Assembly: GCF_018408855.1 (NCBI RefSeq)
Contig: NZ_AP024322.1
Span: 1,364,001 to 1,428,000 of the forward strand
Direction: 5' to 3'
DNA length: 64,000 nt
Source of the DNA: Caballeronia sp. NK8
GTDB taxonomy: Bacteria; Pseudomonadota; Gammaproteobacteria; Burkholderiales; Burkholderiaceae
Made by a program: the position numbers and the translations under genes. Under the pieces are notes generated by a model. It ran no database searches. It saw nothing but the letters and a program-made list of their open reading frames with translations, and was not told where the DNA came from. Within the stretch, counting starts at the first letter, position 1; each line of letters opens with the position of its first letter. Of the stretch, positions 56,292 through 64,000 are shown in pieces.

Positions 56292-57464
56292 ATGAGTGAG
56301 CAGTCGAGCGCGTTGAAGGCAGCGCCTAATTCCGGCCGGCGCGAGCCGGGCAGTTCTCCATCGGCCCCGGGCACGGACGACAACTTCGTGCAGATCGTCG
56401 ACGTCGTGAAGAAATTCGACGACACGACGGCCGTGCGGGGCGTCAACTTGTCGGTGAAGAAGGGCGAACTCTTCGCGCTGCTCGGCAGTTCGGGCTGCGG
56501 TAAATCGACCCTGTTGCGCATGCTCGCAGGTCTCGAGTCCGTGACCGAAGGGCAGATCCTGATCGACGGCGAAGATCTCGCGAAGATGCCGCCGTATCAG
56601 CGCCCCGTGAACATGATGTTCCAGTCCTACGCGCTCTTTCCGCACATGAGCGTGGAATCGAACGTCGCGTTCGGGTTGAAGCAGGAAGGCGTGAAAGGCG
56701 GCGAGCTGAAGGACCGCGTGCACAACGCGCTCGCGCTCGTGCAGATGGCGCAGTACGCGAAGCGCAAGCCGCATCAGCTGTCGGGCGGCCAGCAGCAGCG
56801 CGTCGCGCTCGCGCGCAGCCTCGTCAAGCGCCCGAAGCTTCTCCTGCTCGACGAACCGATGTCCGCGCTCGACAAGCAGATCCGCCAGCGCACGCAGATC
56901 GAGCTCGTCAACATTCTCGATCAGGTCGGCGTGACGTGCATCATGGTGACGCACGATCAGGAAGAGGCCATGACAATGGCCAATCGCATCGCCGTGATGA
57001 GCGAAGGTCAGATCGTGCAGCTCGGCACGCCGCACGAGGTCTACGAATATCCGAATACCCGTTTCTCGGCGCAGTTCATCGGCTCCACGAATCTGTTCGA
57101 CGGCAATGTCGTGGAAGACGAGCCGGATCACGTGTTCGTCGAATCGCAGGACCTGCCCGTGCGCCTCTATGTGAGCCACGGCATCACCGGGCCGCTCGGC
57201 ATGCCGGTCACGATCTCCGTGCGTCCGGAGCGCATCGCGCTCACGCGCAAGCCGCCTGAAGGCACCTACAACTGGGGCCGCGGCAAGGTGTCGAACATCG
57301 CGTACATGGGCGGCTATACGCTCTATCACGTGACGCTCGATTCGGGCAAGGTCGTGGTCGCGAACCTGTCGAGCCTCGCGATCGGCGAGATCGATTCGCC
57401 GACCTTCGGCGACGAAGTCTATGTGCGCTGGAGCGCATCGGCCGGCGTGGTGCTGACGTCATGA
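56292..57464 (+). CDS. potG: Polyamine ABC transporter ATPase PotG
   Basis: A protein of 390 residues. After about 30 variable residues the ABC domain begins (VQIVDVVKKFDDTTAVRGVN). Walker A is GSSGCGKSTLL near 65-75, the signature LSGGQQQRVALARSL, and Walker B LLLLDEPMSALDK. The C-terminal TOBE domain contains ISVRPERIALTRKPPEGTYN, typical of PotA/PotG. It powers polyamine uptake through PotHI. Its stop overlaps the potH start. ATG 56292 is used; a GTG 48 bases upstream is an alternative. Confidence 0.94.
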   Translation: MSEQSSALKAAPNSGRREPGSSPSAPGTDDNFVQIVDVVKKFDDTTAVRGVNLSVKKGELFALLGSSGCGKSTLLRMLAGLESVTEGQILIDGEDLAKMPPYQRPVNMMFQSYALFPHMSVESNVAFGLKQEGVKGGELKDRVHNALALVQMAQYAKRKPHQLSGGQQQRVALARSLVKRPKLLLLDEPMSALDKQIRQRTQIELVNILDQVGVTCIMVTHDQEEAMTMANRIAVMSEGQIVQLGTPHEVYEYPNTRFSAQFIGSTNLFDGNVVEDEPDHVFVESQDLPVRLYVSHGITGPLGMPVTISVRPERIALTRKPPEGTYNWGRGKVSNIAYMGGYTLYHVTLDSGKVVVANLSSLAIGEIDSPTFGDEVYVRWSASAGVVLTS

Positions 57465-58369
57465 TGATGAATCTGCTCAGGCGCATGGGCATTTCGGGGC
57501 GCGCGCTCGTCATCGGCGGGCCGTACCTGTGGCTGCTGCTGCTGTTCTTCGTGCCGTTCCTGCTGGTCGTGAAGATCAGCTTCGCCGACAGCCAGCTCGG
57601 CATTCCGCCGTACACGGATCTGGTGTCGATGGAACAGGGCGTGATGCACATCGCGCTCGACTTCGCGCACTACGCGTTCCTTGTGCAGGACAGCCTGTAT
57701 TTCGCGACCTACATGAACTCGCTGCTGGTCGCGGCGGTGTCGACGGTGCTGTGCCTGCTGATCGGCTATCCGATGGCGTATTACATCGCGCGCTCGAATC
57801 CGGCCACGCGCAACATCCTGATGATGGCCGTGATGCTGCCGTTCTGGACGTCGTTCCTGATTCGCGTGTATGCGTGGATCGGCATTCTGAAGAACAACGG
57901 CCTGCTCAACAATTTCCTGATGTCGGTCGGCCTGCTGCATTCGCCGATCGAGCTGTATCACACGAATATCGCGGTGTATATCGGCATGGTGTATTCGTAT
58001 CTGCCGTTTCTCGTGATGCCGCTCTACGCGCATCTCGTGAAAATGGACCTGACCTTGCTCGAAGCGGCTTACGATCTTGGCGCCAAGCCATGGAAGGCGT
58101 TCGTGCAGATCACGCTGCCGCTGTCGAAGAACGGCATCATCGCGGGGTGTCTGCTCGTGTTCATTCCGGCGGTGGGCGAGTACGTGATTCCTGAACTGCT
58201 TGGCGGCGCGGATACCCTGATGATCGGCCGCGTCATGTGGAACGAGTTCTTCAACAACGCCGACTGGCCGATGGCCTCCGCCGTCACCTGCGCGATGGTC
58301 CTGTTGCTGCTCGTACCGATGGCGCTCTTCCAGCACTTCCAGGCGAAGCAACTGGAGGAAAAGCGATGA
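57461..58369 (+). CDS. potH: Polyamine ABC transporter permease PotH
   Basis: A protein of 302 residues with about six membrane helices. LLLLFFVPFLLVVKISFADS is the first. The EAA loop LLEAAYDLGAKPWKAFVQIT (about 198-217) contacts PotG. VGEYVIPELLGGADTLMIGR near 238-257 is the PotH/PotB hallmark. Three consecutive ATG codons (57461, 57464, 57467) could serve as the start; the first overlaps the potG stop. It ends overlapping the potI start. Confidence 0.94.
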   Translation: MMMNLLRRMGISGRALVIGGPYLWLLLLFFVPFLLVVKISFADSQLGIPPYTDLVSMEQGVMHIALDFAHYAFLVQDSLYFATYMNSLLVAAVSTVLCLLIGYPMAYYIARSNPATRNILMMAVMLPFWTSFLIRVYAWIGILKNNGLLNNFLMSVGLLHSPIELYHTNIAVYIGMVYSYLPFLVMPLYAHLVKMDLTLLEAAYDLGAKPWKAFVQITLPLSKNGIIAGCLLVFIPAVGEYVIPELLGGADTLMIGRVMWNEFFNNADWPMASAVTCAMVLLLLVPMALFQHFQAKQLEEKR

Positions 58370-59184
58370 TCAGGCCTAGCCGTCCGTTGCAAATCACCGC
58401 GCTGGGCCTCGGGTTCGCTTTTCTGTATATCCCGATCCTGAGTCTCATCGTCTATTCGTTCAACGATTCGCCGCTCGTCACTGTCTGGACCGAGCCGTCG
58501 CTCAAGTGGTATCGCGCGCTCGTCACCGACGACGAGCTGATCAACGCCGCGTGGCTGTCGTTGCGTATCGCGTTCCTGACGGCGTGCGCGTCGGTTGTGA
58601 TCGGCACGTGGGCGGGTTTCGTGCTCGCGCGCATGGGCCGCTTCAGGGGCTTCACGCTCTACACGGGCATGATCAACGCGCCGCTCGTGATTCCCGAAGT
58701 GATTCAGGGCATCTCGCTGCTCTTGCTGTTCGTCGAAATGGCGAAGCTGATCGGATGGCCGGAGCGCGGCATCTTCACGATCTGGATCGGTCACGTGATG
58801 CTGTGCATCTCGTACGTCGCGATCATCGTGGAGTCGCGCGTGCGGGAATTGAATCCGTCGCTGGAGGAAGCCGCTCTCGATCTCGGCGCGACGCCTTTGC
58901 GCGTGTTCTTCACGATCACGCTGCCGCTGATCTCTCAGGCGCTCGTCGCGGGATGGCTGCTGTCGTTCACGCTGTCGATCGATGACCTCGTGCTGTCGGC
59001 GTTCCTGTCCGGCCCGGGCTCGACGACGCTGCCGCTCGTCGTGTTCTCGCGCGTGCGTCTGGGCCTGAATCCGGAGATGAACGCGCTGGCGACGTTATTC
59101 ATTGCGCTGGTGACGATCGGCGTGGTCGCGGCGAACTACTTCATGCAGCGCAGCGAGCGGCGCAAGCTGGCCGCGGTGCTGTGA
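58366..59184 (+). CDS. potI: Polyamine ABC transporter permease PotI
   Basis: A protein of 272 residues with about six membrane helices. ALGLGFAFLYIPILSLIVYS is the first helix, PSLKWYRALVTDDELINAAW the periplasmic segment typical of PotI. LEEAALDLGATPLRVFFTIT is the EAA loop. SIDDLVLSAFLSGPGSTTLP is diagnostic of PotI/PotC. Together with PotH it forms the inner-membrane channel. Its start overlaps the potH stop (ATGA). A hairpin follows at 59226. Confidence 0.94.
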   Translation: MIRPSRPLQITALGLGFAFLYIPILSLIVYSFNDSPLVTVWTEPSLKWYRALVTDDELINAAWLSLRIAFLTACASVVIGTWAGFVLARMGRFRGFTLYTGMINAPLVIPEVIQGISLLLLFVEMAKLIGWPERGIFTIWIGHVMLCISYVAIIVESRVRELNPSLEEAALDLGATPLRVFFTITLPLISQALVAGWLLSFTLSIDDLVLSAFLSGPGSTTLPLVVFSRVRLGLNPEMNALATLFIALVTIGVVAANYFMQRSERRKLAAVL

Positions 59185-59225
59185 GCTGTGAGTCAATCCG
59201 CGCCACGCAAGCGGTACATGAACAT

Positions 59226-59245
59226 GCGGCCCCTGAAGGGGCCGC
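59226..59245. terminator. Hairpin between convergent potI and dehydratase genes
   Basis: A perfect 8-bp GC stem (GCGGCCCC at 59226-59233 with GGGGCCGC at 59238-59245) closes a TGAA loop. It lies between the two stops and has no proper T run. Confidence 0.6.
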
Positions 59246-59252
59246 TTGAACG

Positions 59253-60257
59253 TCATGCGTTCGCCAGATGCTTCGCGAACGTCGCCGGATCGGTATTGGT
59301 TCCGCACAGCAGCACGCCCACGCGCTTGCCTTGCAGACGCTCGCGCAGCGGGCCGAGCAGGGCGGCGGTGGCGGCGGCGCAAGCCGGCTCGACCGCGAGT
59401 TTGAGTTCGCTGAAAAGTTGCAGCATGCCGTGACGCAGCGCATCGTCCGACACGGTCACGATCTCGTCGATATGGCGCCGGCACAGCTCGTAGCTGTACT
59501 GCTCGGTATGCGGCGCCATCAGCGAATCGGCGATACCGTGCATCGCGCCCATCTTGATCGTGTGATTCGCCTCGAAGCTGCGCTTCATCGCGTCCGATCC
59601 TTCGGGTTCGACGCCATAGACATGCAGCGACGGATTGGCGAGACGCATGGCCGTCGACACCCCCGCCGCGAGCCCGCCGCCGCCGATCGGCAGGATCACC
59701 GCGTCGAGATCGGGCGCCTGCGAGGTCCATTCGTAGCCGAGCGTCGCGGTGCCGAGCACCGTGCGATAACCGTTGAACGGATGGATGAAGACGCGTCCTT
59801 CTTCCGCTTCGACGCGCCGCACGACATCGAACGCCTCGGCGACGTTCTCCGCGAACACGACTTCCGCGCCGAAGCGCCGGCACAGCGCGACACGCGCCGG
59901 ACTCGCGCTCTTGATGATGACGACCTTCGCGCCCACGTCCATGCGCTGCGCGGCGTAGGCGACCGCCACCGCGTGATTGCCCGCCGACACGCAGGTGACG
60001 CCTGCCGAGCGTTCGCTGTCGGAGAGCGCGAGGATGTTGGAGAATGCTCCGCGCGCCTTGAATGTGCCGCTCGCCTGCAGGAGTTCGAACTTGAACGTGA
60101 CGGGCGTGCCTTCGAGCGTCGGGAAATCGTGGCGCTCGAAGGTCGGCGTGCGTGCGACCCAGGGCGTGAGCGCCATGTGCTGCTCGGCGATTTCGTCGAG
60201 CGTCGGAATCGGCGTGCCGTCGATCGTATTGTCGGAATGCTGGGTGGCGGTGGACAT
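59253..60257 (-). CDS. Threonine/serine dehydratase-like PLP enzyme
   Basis: A protein of 334 residues, fold-type II PLP enzyme of the threonine ammonia-lyase/serine racemase group. The PLP lysine is Lys67 in ASGTFKARGA. SAGNHAVAVAYAAQRMDVGA is the substrate loop, and PIGGGGLAAGVS binds the cofactor phosphate. It lacks the C-terminal ACT domains of biosynthetic IlvA, so a catabolic deaminase acting on threonine, serine or a hydroxy-amino acid is likely. It is followed upstream on the same strand by argE, 22 bases away. The substrate is uncertain. Confidence 0.88.
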   Translation of the reverse strand: MSTATQHSDNTIDGTPIPTLDEIAEQHMALTPWVARTPTFERHDFPTLEGTPVTFKFELLQASGTFKARGAFSNILALSDSERSAGVTCVSAGNHAVAVAYAAQRMDVGAKVVIIKSASPARVALCRRFGAEVVFAENVAEAFDVVRRVEAEEGRVFIHPFNGYRTVLGTATLGYEWTSQAPDLDAVILPIGGGGLAAGVSTAMRLANPSLHVYGVEPEGSDAMKRSFEANHTIKMGAMHGIADSLMAPHTEQYSYELCRRHIDEIVTVSDDALRHGMLQLFSELKLAVEPACAAATAALLGPLRERLQGKRVGVLLCGTNTDPATFAKHLANA

Positions 60258-60279
60258 GGCGCTTGTTGCTCTGAAAGGG

Positions 60280-61503
60280 TCAGCGGGCCTGTGCTTCGAC
60301 GGACATGCTGTGAATGAACTTGCCGAGGAACGCCTCGCACTGCGCGAGCTGTTCGAGCGACACGTACTCGTTCGCCTTGTGCGCCTGCTCGATGTTGCCC
60401 GGCCCGCACACGATGCTCGGCACGCCCGCGTTGGCGAACAGGCCCGCTTCGGTGCCGTAGGCGACCTTGCGCTTGTCCTGGTTTTCGGTGAGCGCGCGCA
60501 CGAGTTGCGTGATCGCGGCCTGCTCGGTGGCGTCGAGACCGGGCGCGGAAGCGAGCTTGGTGAATTCGATGGCGCCGTTGCCGTGTTCCTTCAGCATCTT
60601 CGGCAGCAACGTGTCATGCGCGTACGATTCGATGCGCTGGAATATCTGCTCGGGGTCCATCGTCGGCAGATTGCGGAATTCGAATTCGAAGTTGCATTCG
60701 GCGGGCACGGTGTTGATCGCGTTGCCGCCCTTGATCGTGCTCGTCTGGCTGGTGGTGAAGGGCACGTCGTAGAGTTCGTCGAACGGGCCTTTGGCGCGGA
60801 ATTCGTCGGCGATATCGCGGATGTGGCAGATGAGCCGCGCCGCGTATTCGATGGCGTTCAGGCCCTTCGGCGTCAGCGACGAATGCGCCGCGAAGCCGCG
60901 TACGCAGCAGTGATACGTATTGATGCCCTTGTGCGCGATGACCGGGCGCATCGACGTCGGTTCACCGACGATGCAGCCGTCCGGCTTCACACCCCGCTTG
61001 AGCAGGTCCGCGATCATCAGCGGCGCGCCGGCGCAGCCGACTTCTTCGTCGTACGAAAGCGCGAAGTGGATGGGTTTGGCGAGTTTTGTCGCCTGCATTT
61101 TCGGCAGCATGGCGAGCGCCGCGCCGATGAAACCCTTCATGTCGCACGAGCCGCGGCCATAAAGCAGGCCGTCGCGCACTTCGGGCTTGAACGGGTCGCT
61201 TTGCCAGTCCTGTCCGTCGACCGGCACGACGTCGGTGTGACCCGAGAGCACGATGCCGCCGTTGGTCTCGCCGTCGTGCGCCGGAACCGTGGCGAAGAGA
61301 TTTGCCCACTGGCCGCGGGGATCGCTGGTGATGGTCGCTTCGATGCCCGCGTGGCGCAGTTCATCGCGGACGGTTTCGATCAGGCCGAGGTTCGGATTGC
61401 GGCTGACAGTGTCGAAAGAAACGAGGCGCTCGATCCACGGCAGGGAGAGCGGCGATGATGTTGTGGCTGCTTCTGGATGCGCCGCATCGGCGATCTGTGA
61501 CAT
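60280..61503 (-). CDS. argE: Acetylornithine deacetylase
   Basis: A protein of 407 residues of the M20 metallopeptidase family. Zinc ligands are visible: His89 in LSGHTDVVP, Asp121 in GRGSCDMKGF, and the Glu pair of SYDEEVGC (153-154). GVSPYHC-like and HKANEYVSLEQL segments at the C-terminus also fit. It removes the acetyl group from N-acetylornithine to give ornithine for arginine synthesis. The length is close to E. coli ArgE (383). The gene precedes the dehydratase on the same strand. A related deacylase with another substrate is possible. Confidence 0.9.
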   Translation of the reverse strand: MSQIADAAHPEAATTSSPLSLPWIERLVSFDTVSRNPNLGLIETVRDELRHAGIEATITSDPRGQWANLFATVPAHDGETNGGIVLSGHTDVVPVDGQDWQSDPFKPEVRDGLLYGRGSCDMKGFIGAALAMLPKMQATKLAKPIHFALSYDEEVGCAGAPLMIADLLKRGVKPDGCIVGEPTSMRPVIAHKGINTYHCCVRGFAAHSSLTPKGLNAIEYAARLICHIRDIADEFRAKGPFDELYDVPFTTSQTSTIKGGNAINTVPAECNFEFEFRNLPTMDPEQIFQRIESYAHDTLLPKMLKEHGNGAIEFTKLASAPGLDATEQAAITQLVRALTENQDKRKVAYGTEAGLFANAGVPSIVCGPGNIEQAHKANEYVSLEQLAQCEAFLGKFIHSMSVEAQAR

Positions 61504-62205
61504 GTTTTTACTCCTGCGGGTAGGGTTTGATCATAGCCGAAAAGGGGGGGCGGGCGGGGCGGTTCGCTTGGGCCTCGATGGATTACCTGATTTCGCGTCG
61601 GTCTATTAGCACTGCCCCTGTGCGGGGCGGCAGTCACTTTCTTTGCTGCTGCAAAGAAAGTAACCAAAGAAAGCAGCTTTCCCCATCCAAAGTACTTCAT
61701 GCCGGCCGCGGCACAGGCGAACAGTCTTGGCACAGCAGTAGCGAGTGCCCTCAAAGGCCAGACCGGGCTTGGACCGCGCACGGTCTGAAACATCGCACCA
61801 CATAACACACTGGTTCAGCACCAAATGGCTCCGGCCCGCTACGCGGCCGATGGGTCAATCGGGCCTGCGTGGACTTCTGCGTTTCTCTTATCTCGTCGGT
61901 TTCCCTTGCATACCCAACGGCAGCGCGCAGCGCTGTGCCGGAACTCTTTCGTGCTGAACCAACACGCTCAAACGACTAGCTTGTCAGACCGTGCGCGGTC
62001 CATGCCCGGTTAGGCCTACGAGGGCACTCGCTACAGAGGCCACGAACAGCGAGAAGAACACCCAAATTGCGTATGACCGCGGGCGTCTCGAGCTGCTTTC
62101 TTTGCCTACTTTCTTTGCAGCAGCAAAGAAAGTAGGTGCCGCCCCGCACAGGGGCAACGCCAATAAACCGACACGAAATCAGGCCATCCACAGAAGCCCA
62201 AAAAA
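61504..62205. repeat. Composite inverted repeat between argE and mfd
   Basis: This gene-free stretch is built as a nested palindrome. Arm A is 61579-61678 on the left and 62091-62190 inverted on the right, 100 bases each without indels and about 88% identical by eye. Arm B is 61738-61788 and 61984-62034, 51 bases each, about 90% identical. Arm C is a perfect 11-mer, 61811-61821 and 61951-61961. Arm A contains a perfect 11-bp hairpin (61636-61661, CTTTCTTTGC with GCAAAGAAAG) and GCCCC-TGTGC-GGGGC. It ends 15 bases before the mfd stop. Short open frames inside are translated repeat, not genes. Confidence 0.88.
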
Positions 62206-64000
62206 TCACCGAACAGCAGAAGCCGGCTGCCTAACCGGCCCGCCCAACGCCCGTAACGTCTCCTTGACCGTGGAAATCCGCACCGCAAGATCCGGACTCC
62301 GCGACTCGATGCGCAACTTGTCCTGCCCCGCCAGCTTGATGTGCTTGTGCTTCTGCACCATCTCGATGATCGTCATTGCATCCACCGGCGGATTCGGCAC
62401 GAACTGCAGCGAGATGGACTGCTCGGCCGCGTCGATCTTGGAGATGCCGAGCGGCTTCGCAGCCAGCCTCAACCGATGCGTCTCCACCAGCGCATGCGCC
62501 TGTGGCGGCAGCTTGCCAAACCGGTCGACGAGCTCTTCGAGAATCCCATCGATCGCATCGCTGGATTCGCAGTTCGCGAGCCGCTTGTACAGCGACAAAC
62601 GCTCCTGCACGTCGCCGCAATATTCGGCCGGAAGAATGGCCGGCGCATGCAGATTGATCTCGGTCGTGGCAGCCAGCGGCGCATTCAGATCCGGCTCGCG
62701 GCCTTCCTTCAGCGCGCGCACCGCGTCGTTCAGCATGTCGGTGTAAAGCTGAAAGCCGATCTCCTGAATCTCGCCCGATTGCTTGTCGCCGAGCACTTCG
62801 CCCGTGCCGCGAATTTCCAGATCGTGCATCGCGAGATAGAAGCCCGAACCGAGTTCCTCCATCTGCTGGATCGCCTCCAGCCGTCGCTGCGCCTGCTTCG
62901 TCAGCGACTGCGGATCGTGCACGAGCAGATACGCATACGCCTGGTGATGCGAACGCCCCACGCGCCCGCGCAACTGATGCAACTGCGCAAGCCCGAACTT
63001 GTCCGCGCGATGCATGAGGATCGTGTTCGCGCTCGGCACGTCGATGCCGGTCTCGATGATCGTCGTGCACAACAGCACGTTCGCGCGCTGGCCGACGAAA
63101 TCGCGCATCACGCGTTCGAGTTCGCGCTCATGCATCTGACCATGCGCCACCGCGATGCGCGCTTCGGGCACCAGCGCTTCGAGCATCGTGCGCCGATTCT
63201 CGATCGTCTCGACTTCGTTGTGCAGGAAGTACACCTGACCGCCGCGCTTGAGTTCGCGCAGCATCGCTTCGCGAATTACGCCGTCTTCCTCGCGCCGCAC
63301 GAAGGTCTTGATCGCGAGGCGCTTTTGCGGCGCGGTCGCGATCACGGAGAAATCGCGCAGTCCTTCGAGCGCCATGCCGAGCGTGCGCGGAATCGGCGTC
63401 GCGGTGAGCGTGAGCACATCGACTTCGGCGCGCAGCGCCTTCAAGGCTTCCTTCTGGCGCACGCCGAAACGATGTTCCTCGTCGATGATCACGAGCCCGA
63501 GCCGCTTGAACTTCACATCGCCCGACAGAAGCTTGTGCGTGCCGATGACGATATCGACACTGCCATCGTTGATCTGCTGAATTGCCGTCGATACTTCCTT
63601 GCCGGTCTTGAAGCGCGACAGCTCCGCAATCCGCACGGGCCAGTCCGCGAAGCGGTCGGTGAAGGTCTGCGTGTGCTGCTCGGCGAGCAGGGTGGTCGGC
63701 GAGAGAATCGCTACCTGCTTGCCGCCCATCACCGCGATGAACGCGGCGCGCAGCGCCACTTCCGTCTTGCCGAAGCCGACGTCGCCGCACACGAGGCGGT
63801 CCATCGGCTTGCCGCTCGTCATGTCGCCGATCACCGCGGCGATCGCCGCCGCCTGATCGGGCGTCTCCTCAAAGCCGAAGCTCTCCGCGAACTTGACGTA
63901 ATCGCGCGGTTCGAGCTTGAACGCATAACCCTCGCGAGCCGCGCGGCGCGCATAGAGGTTGAGAAGTTCCGCGGCGGTGTCGCGGATCTGCTGCGCGGCC
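62206..64000 (-). CDS. mfd: Transcription-repair coupling factor Mfd, N-terminal part outside window
   Basis: The last 598 residues are visible. The RecG-like translocase motor starts with the FGFEETPDQAAAIAAV segment, then Walker A GDVGFGKTEVAL, the DExH box IIDEEHRFGV, LTLTATPIPRTLGM and the TRG region with GRVGRSHHQAYAYLL. A C-terminal TRCF domain (from about EIGFQLYTDMLNDAV) holds the UvrA-binding inhibitory part. Mfd removes RNA polymerase stalled at lesions and recruits UvrA. The frame is open to base 64000, so the start lies beyond the window. Its 3' end abuts the composite repeat. Confidence 0.96.
   Translation of the reverse strand, partial: AAQQIRDTAAELLNLYARRAAREGYAFKLEPRDYVKFAESFGFEETPDQAAAIAAVIGDMTSGKPMDRLVCGDVGFGKTEVALRAAFIAVMGGKQVAILSPTTLLAEQHTQTFTDRFADWPVRIAELSRFKTGKEVSTAIQQINDGSVDIVIGTHKLLSGDVKFKRLGLVIIDEEHRFGVRQKEALKALRAEVDVLTLTATPIPRTLGMALEGLRDFSVIATAPQKRLAIKTFVRREEDGVIREAMLRELKRGGQVYFLHNEVETIENRRTMLEALVPEARIAVAHGQMHERELERVMRDFVGQRANVLLCTTIIETGIDVPSANTILMHRADKFGLAQLHQLRGRVGRSHHQAYAYLLVHDPQSLTKQAQRRLEAIQQMEELGSGFYLAMHDLEIRGTGEVLGDKQSGEIQEIGFQLYTDMLNDAVRALKEGREPDLNAPLAATTEINLHAPAILPAEYCGDVQERLSLYKRLANCESSDAIDGILEELVDRFGKLPPQAHALVETHRLRLAAKPLGISKIDAAEQSISLQFVPNPPVDAMTIIEMVQKHKHIKLAGQDKLRIESRSPDLAVRISTVKETLRALGGPVRQPASAVR

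Noticed and set aside
61527..61824. Short open frames with TFFAAAKKV-type and FLCCCKES-type sequences in the argE-mfd gap
   Set aside because: They are translations of the inverted repeat module A, and similar ones appear at 61976-62288. Such products are recurrent annotation artefacts of this repeat.

Overview
The window is high-GC chromosomal DNA from a beta-proteobacterium of the Burkholderiaceae, most like Paraburkholderia or Caballeronia. This rests on the gene orders sbp-cysTWA-cysB, rpsF-priB-rpsR-rplI-dnaB and gcl-hyi-glxR, a complete L-Ara4N (arn) operon with a split arnA, and a chromosomal nodIJ-type exporter. Almost everything is housekeeping or core-accessory metabolism. I see no rRNA, tRNA, CRISPR array, prophage or insertion sequence.

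Layout. 1-4.0 kb: a partial O-methyltransferase, an SDR enzyme, a small membrane protein, a three-gene secreted set (lytic transglycosylase, secreted protein, lipoprotein) and a small unknown gene. 4.1-4.85 kb: a toxin-antitoxin pair behind two inverted repeats. 4.9-10.9 kb: MFS exporter, aldo-keto reductase, transketolase and 6-phosphogluconate dehydrogenase, closed by a clear terminator. 10.9-14.6 kb: NodJ/NodI-like exporter, universal stress protein, DUF2939 protein and a small unknown gene. 14.8-20.8 kb: lexA with two SOS boxes, divergent from the sulfate-uptake operon sbp-cysT-cysW-cysA-cysB. 20.8-27.3 kb: asparaginase, LysM/BON protein and the glyoxylate-to-glycerate operon (gcl, hyi, glxR), divergent from a LysR regulator. 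27.4-30.5 kb: ribosomal/primosomal operon and dnaB. 30.6-34.2 kb: DUF47 + PiT phosphate uptake, an atypical SDR and an NlpC/P60 lipoprotein. 34.4-44.6 kb, minus strand: phoH, a candidate small RNA, bcp and the operon arnT-arnE-arnB-arnC-arnA(FT)-arnA(DH)-arnD, which builds and attaches 4-amino-4-deoxy-arabinose to lipid A. 44.9-51.5 kb: Mth938-like protein, then aminotransferase-hom-thrC (aspartate family) and an ABC-F protein. 51.6-61.5 kb: DUF1289, outer-membrane phospholipase A, Nramp transporter, potFGHI polyamine importer, a threonine/serine dehydratase and argE. 61.6-62.2 kb is gene-free and is a composite inverted repeat of about 610 bp. The window ends inside mfd.

The most notable non-textbook signals are the composite palindrome at 61.6-62.2 kb, a candidate structured RNA with its own promoter and terminator between bcp and phoH, a nodIJ-like pair in a non-symbiotic context, a short-chain dehydrogenase lacking its catalytic residues, and the split arnA with a single flippase-type gene. 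I do not see a convincing wholly new multi-gene system. Start sites were chosen by reading ribosome-binding sites and overlaps by eye, and all functional calls come from recognising families, not from searches.
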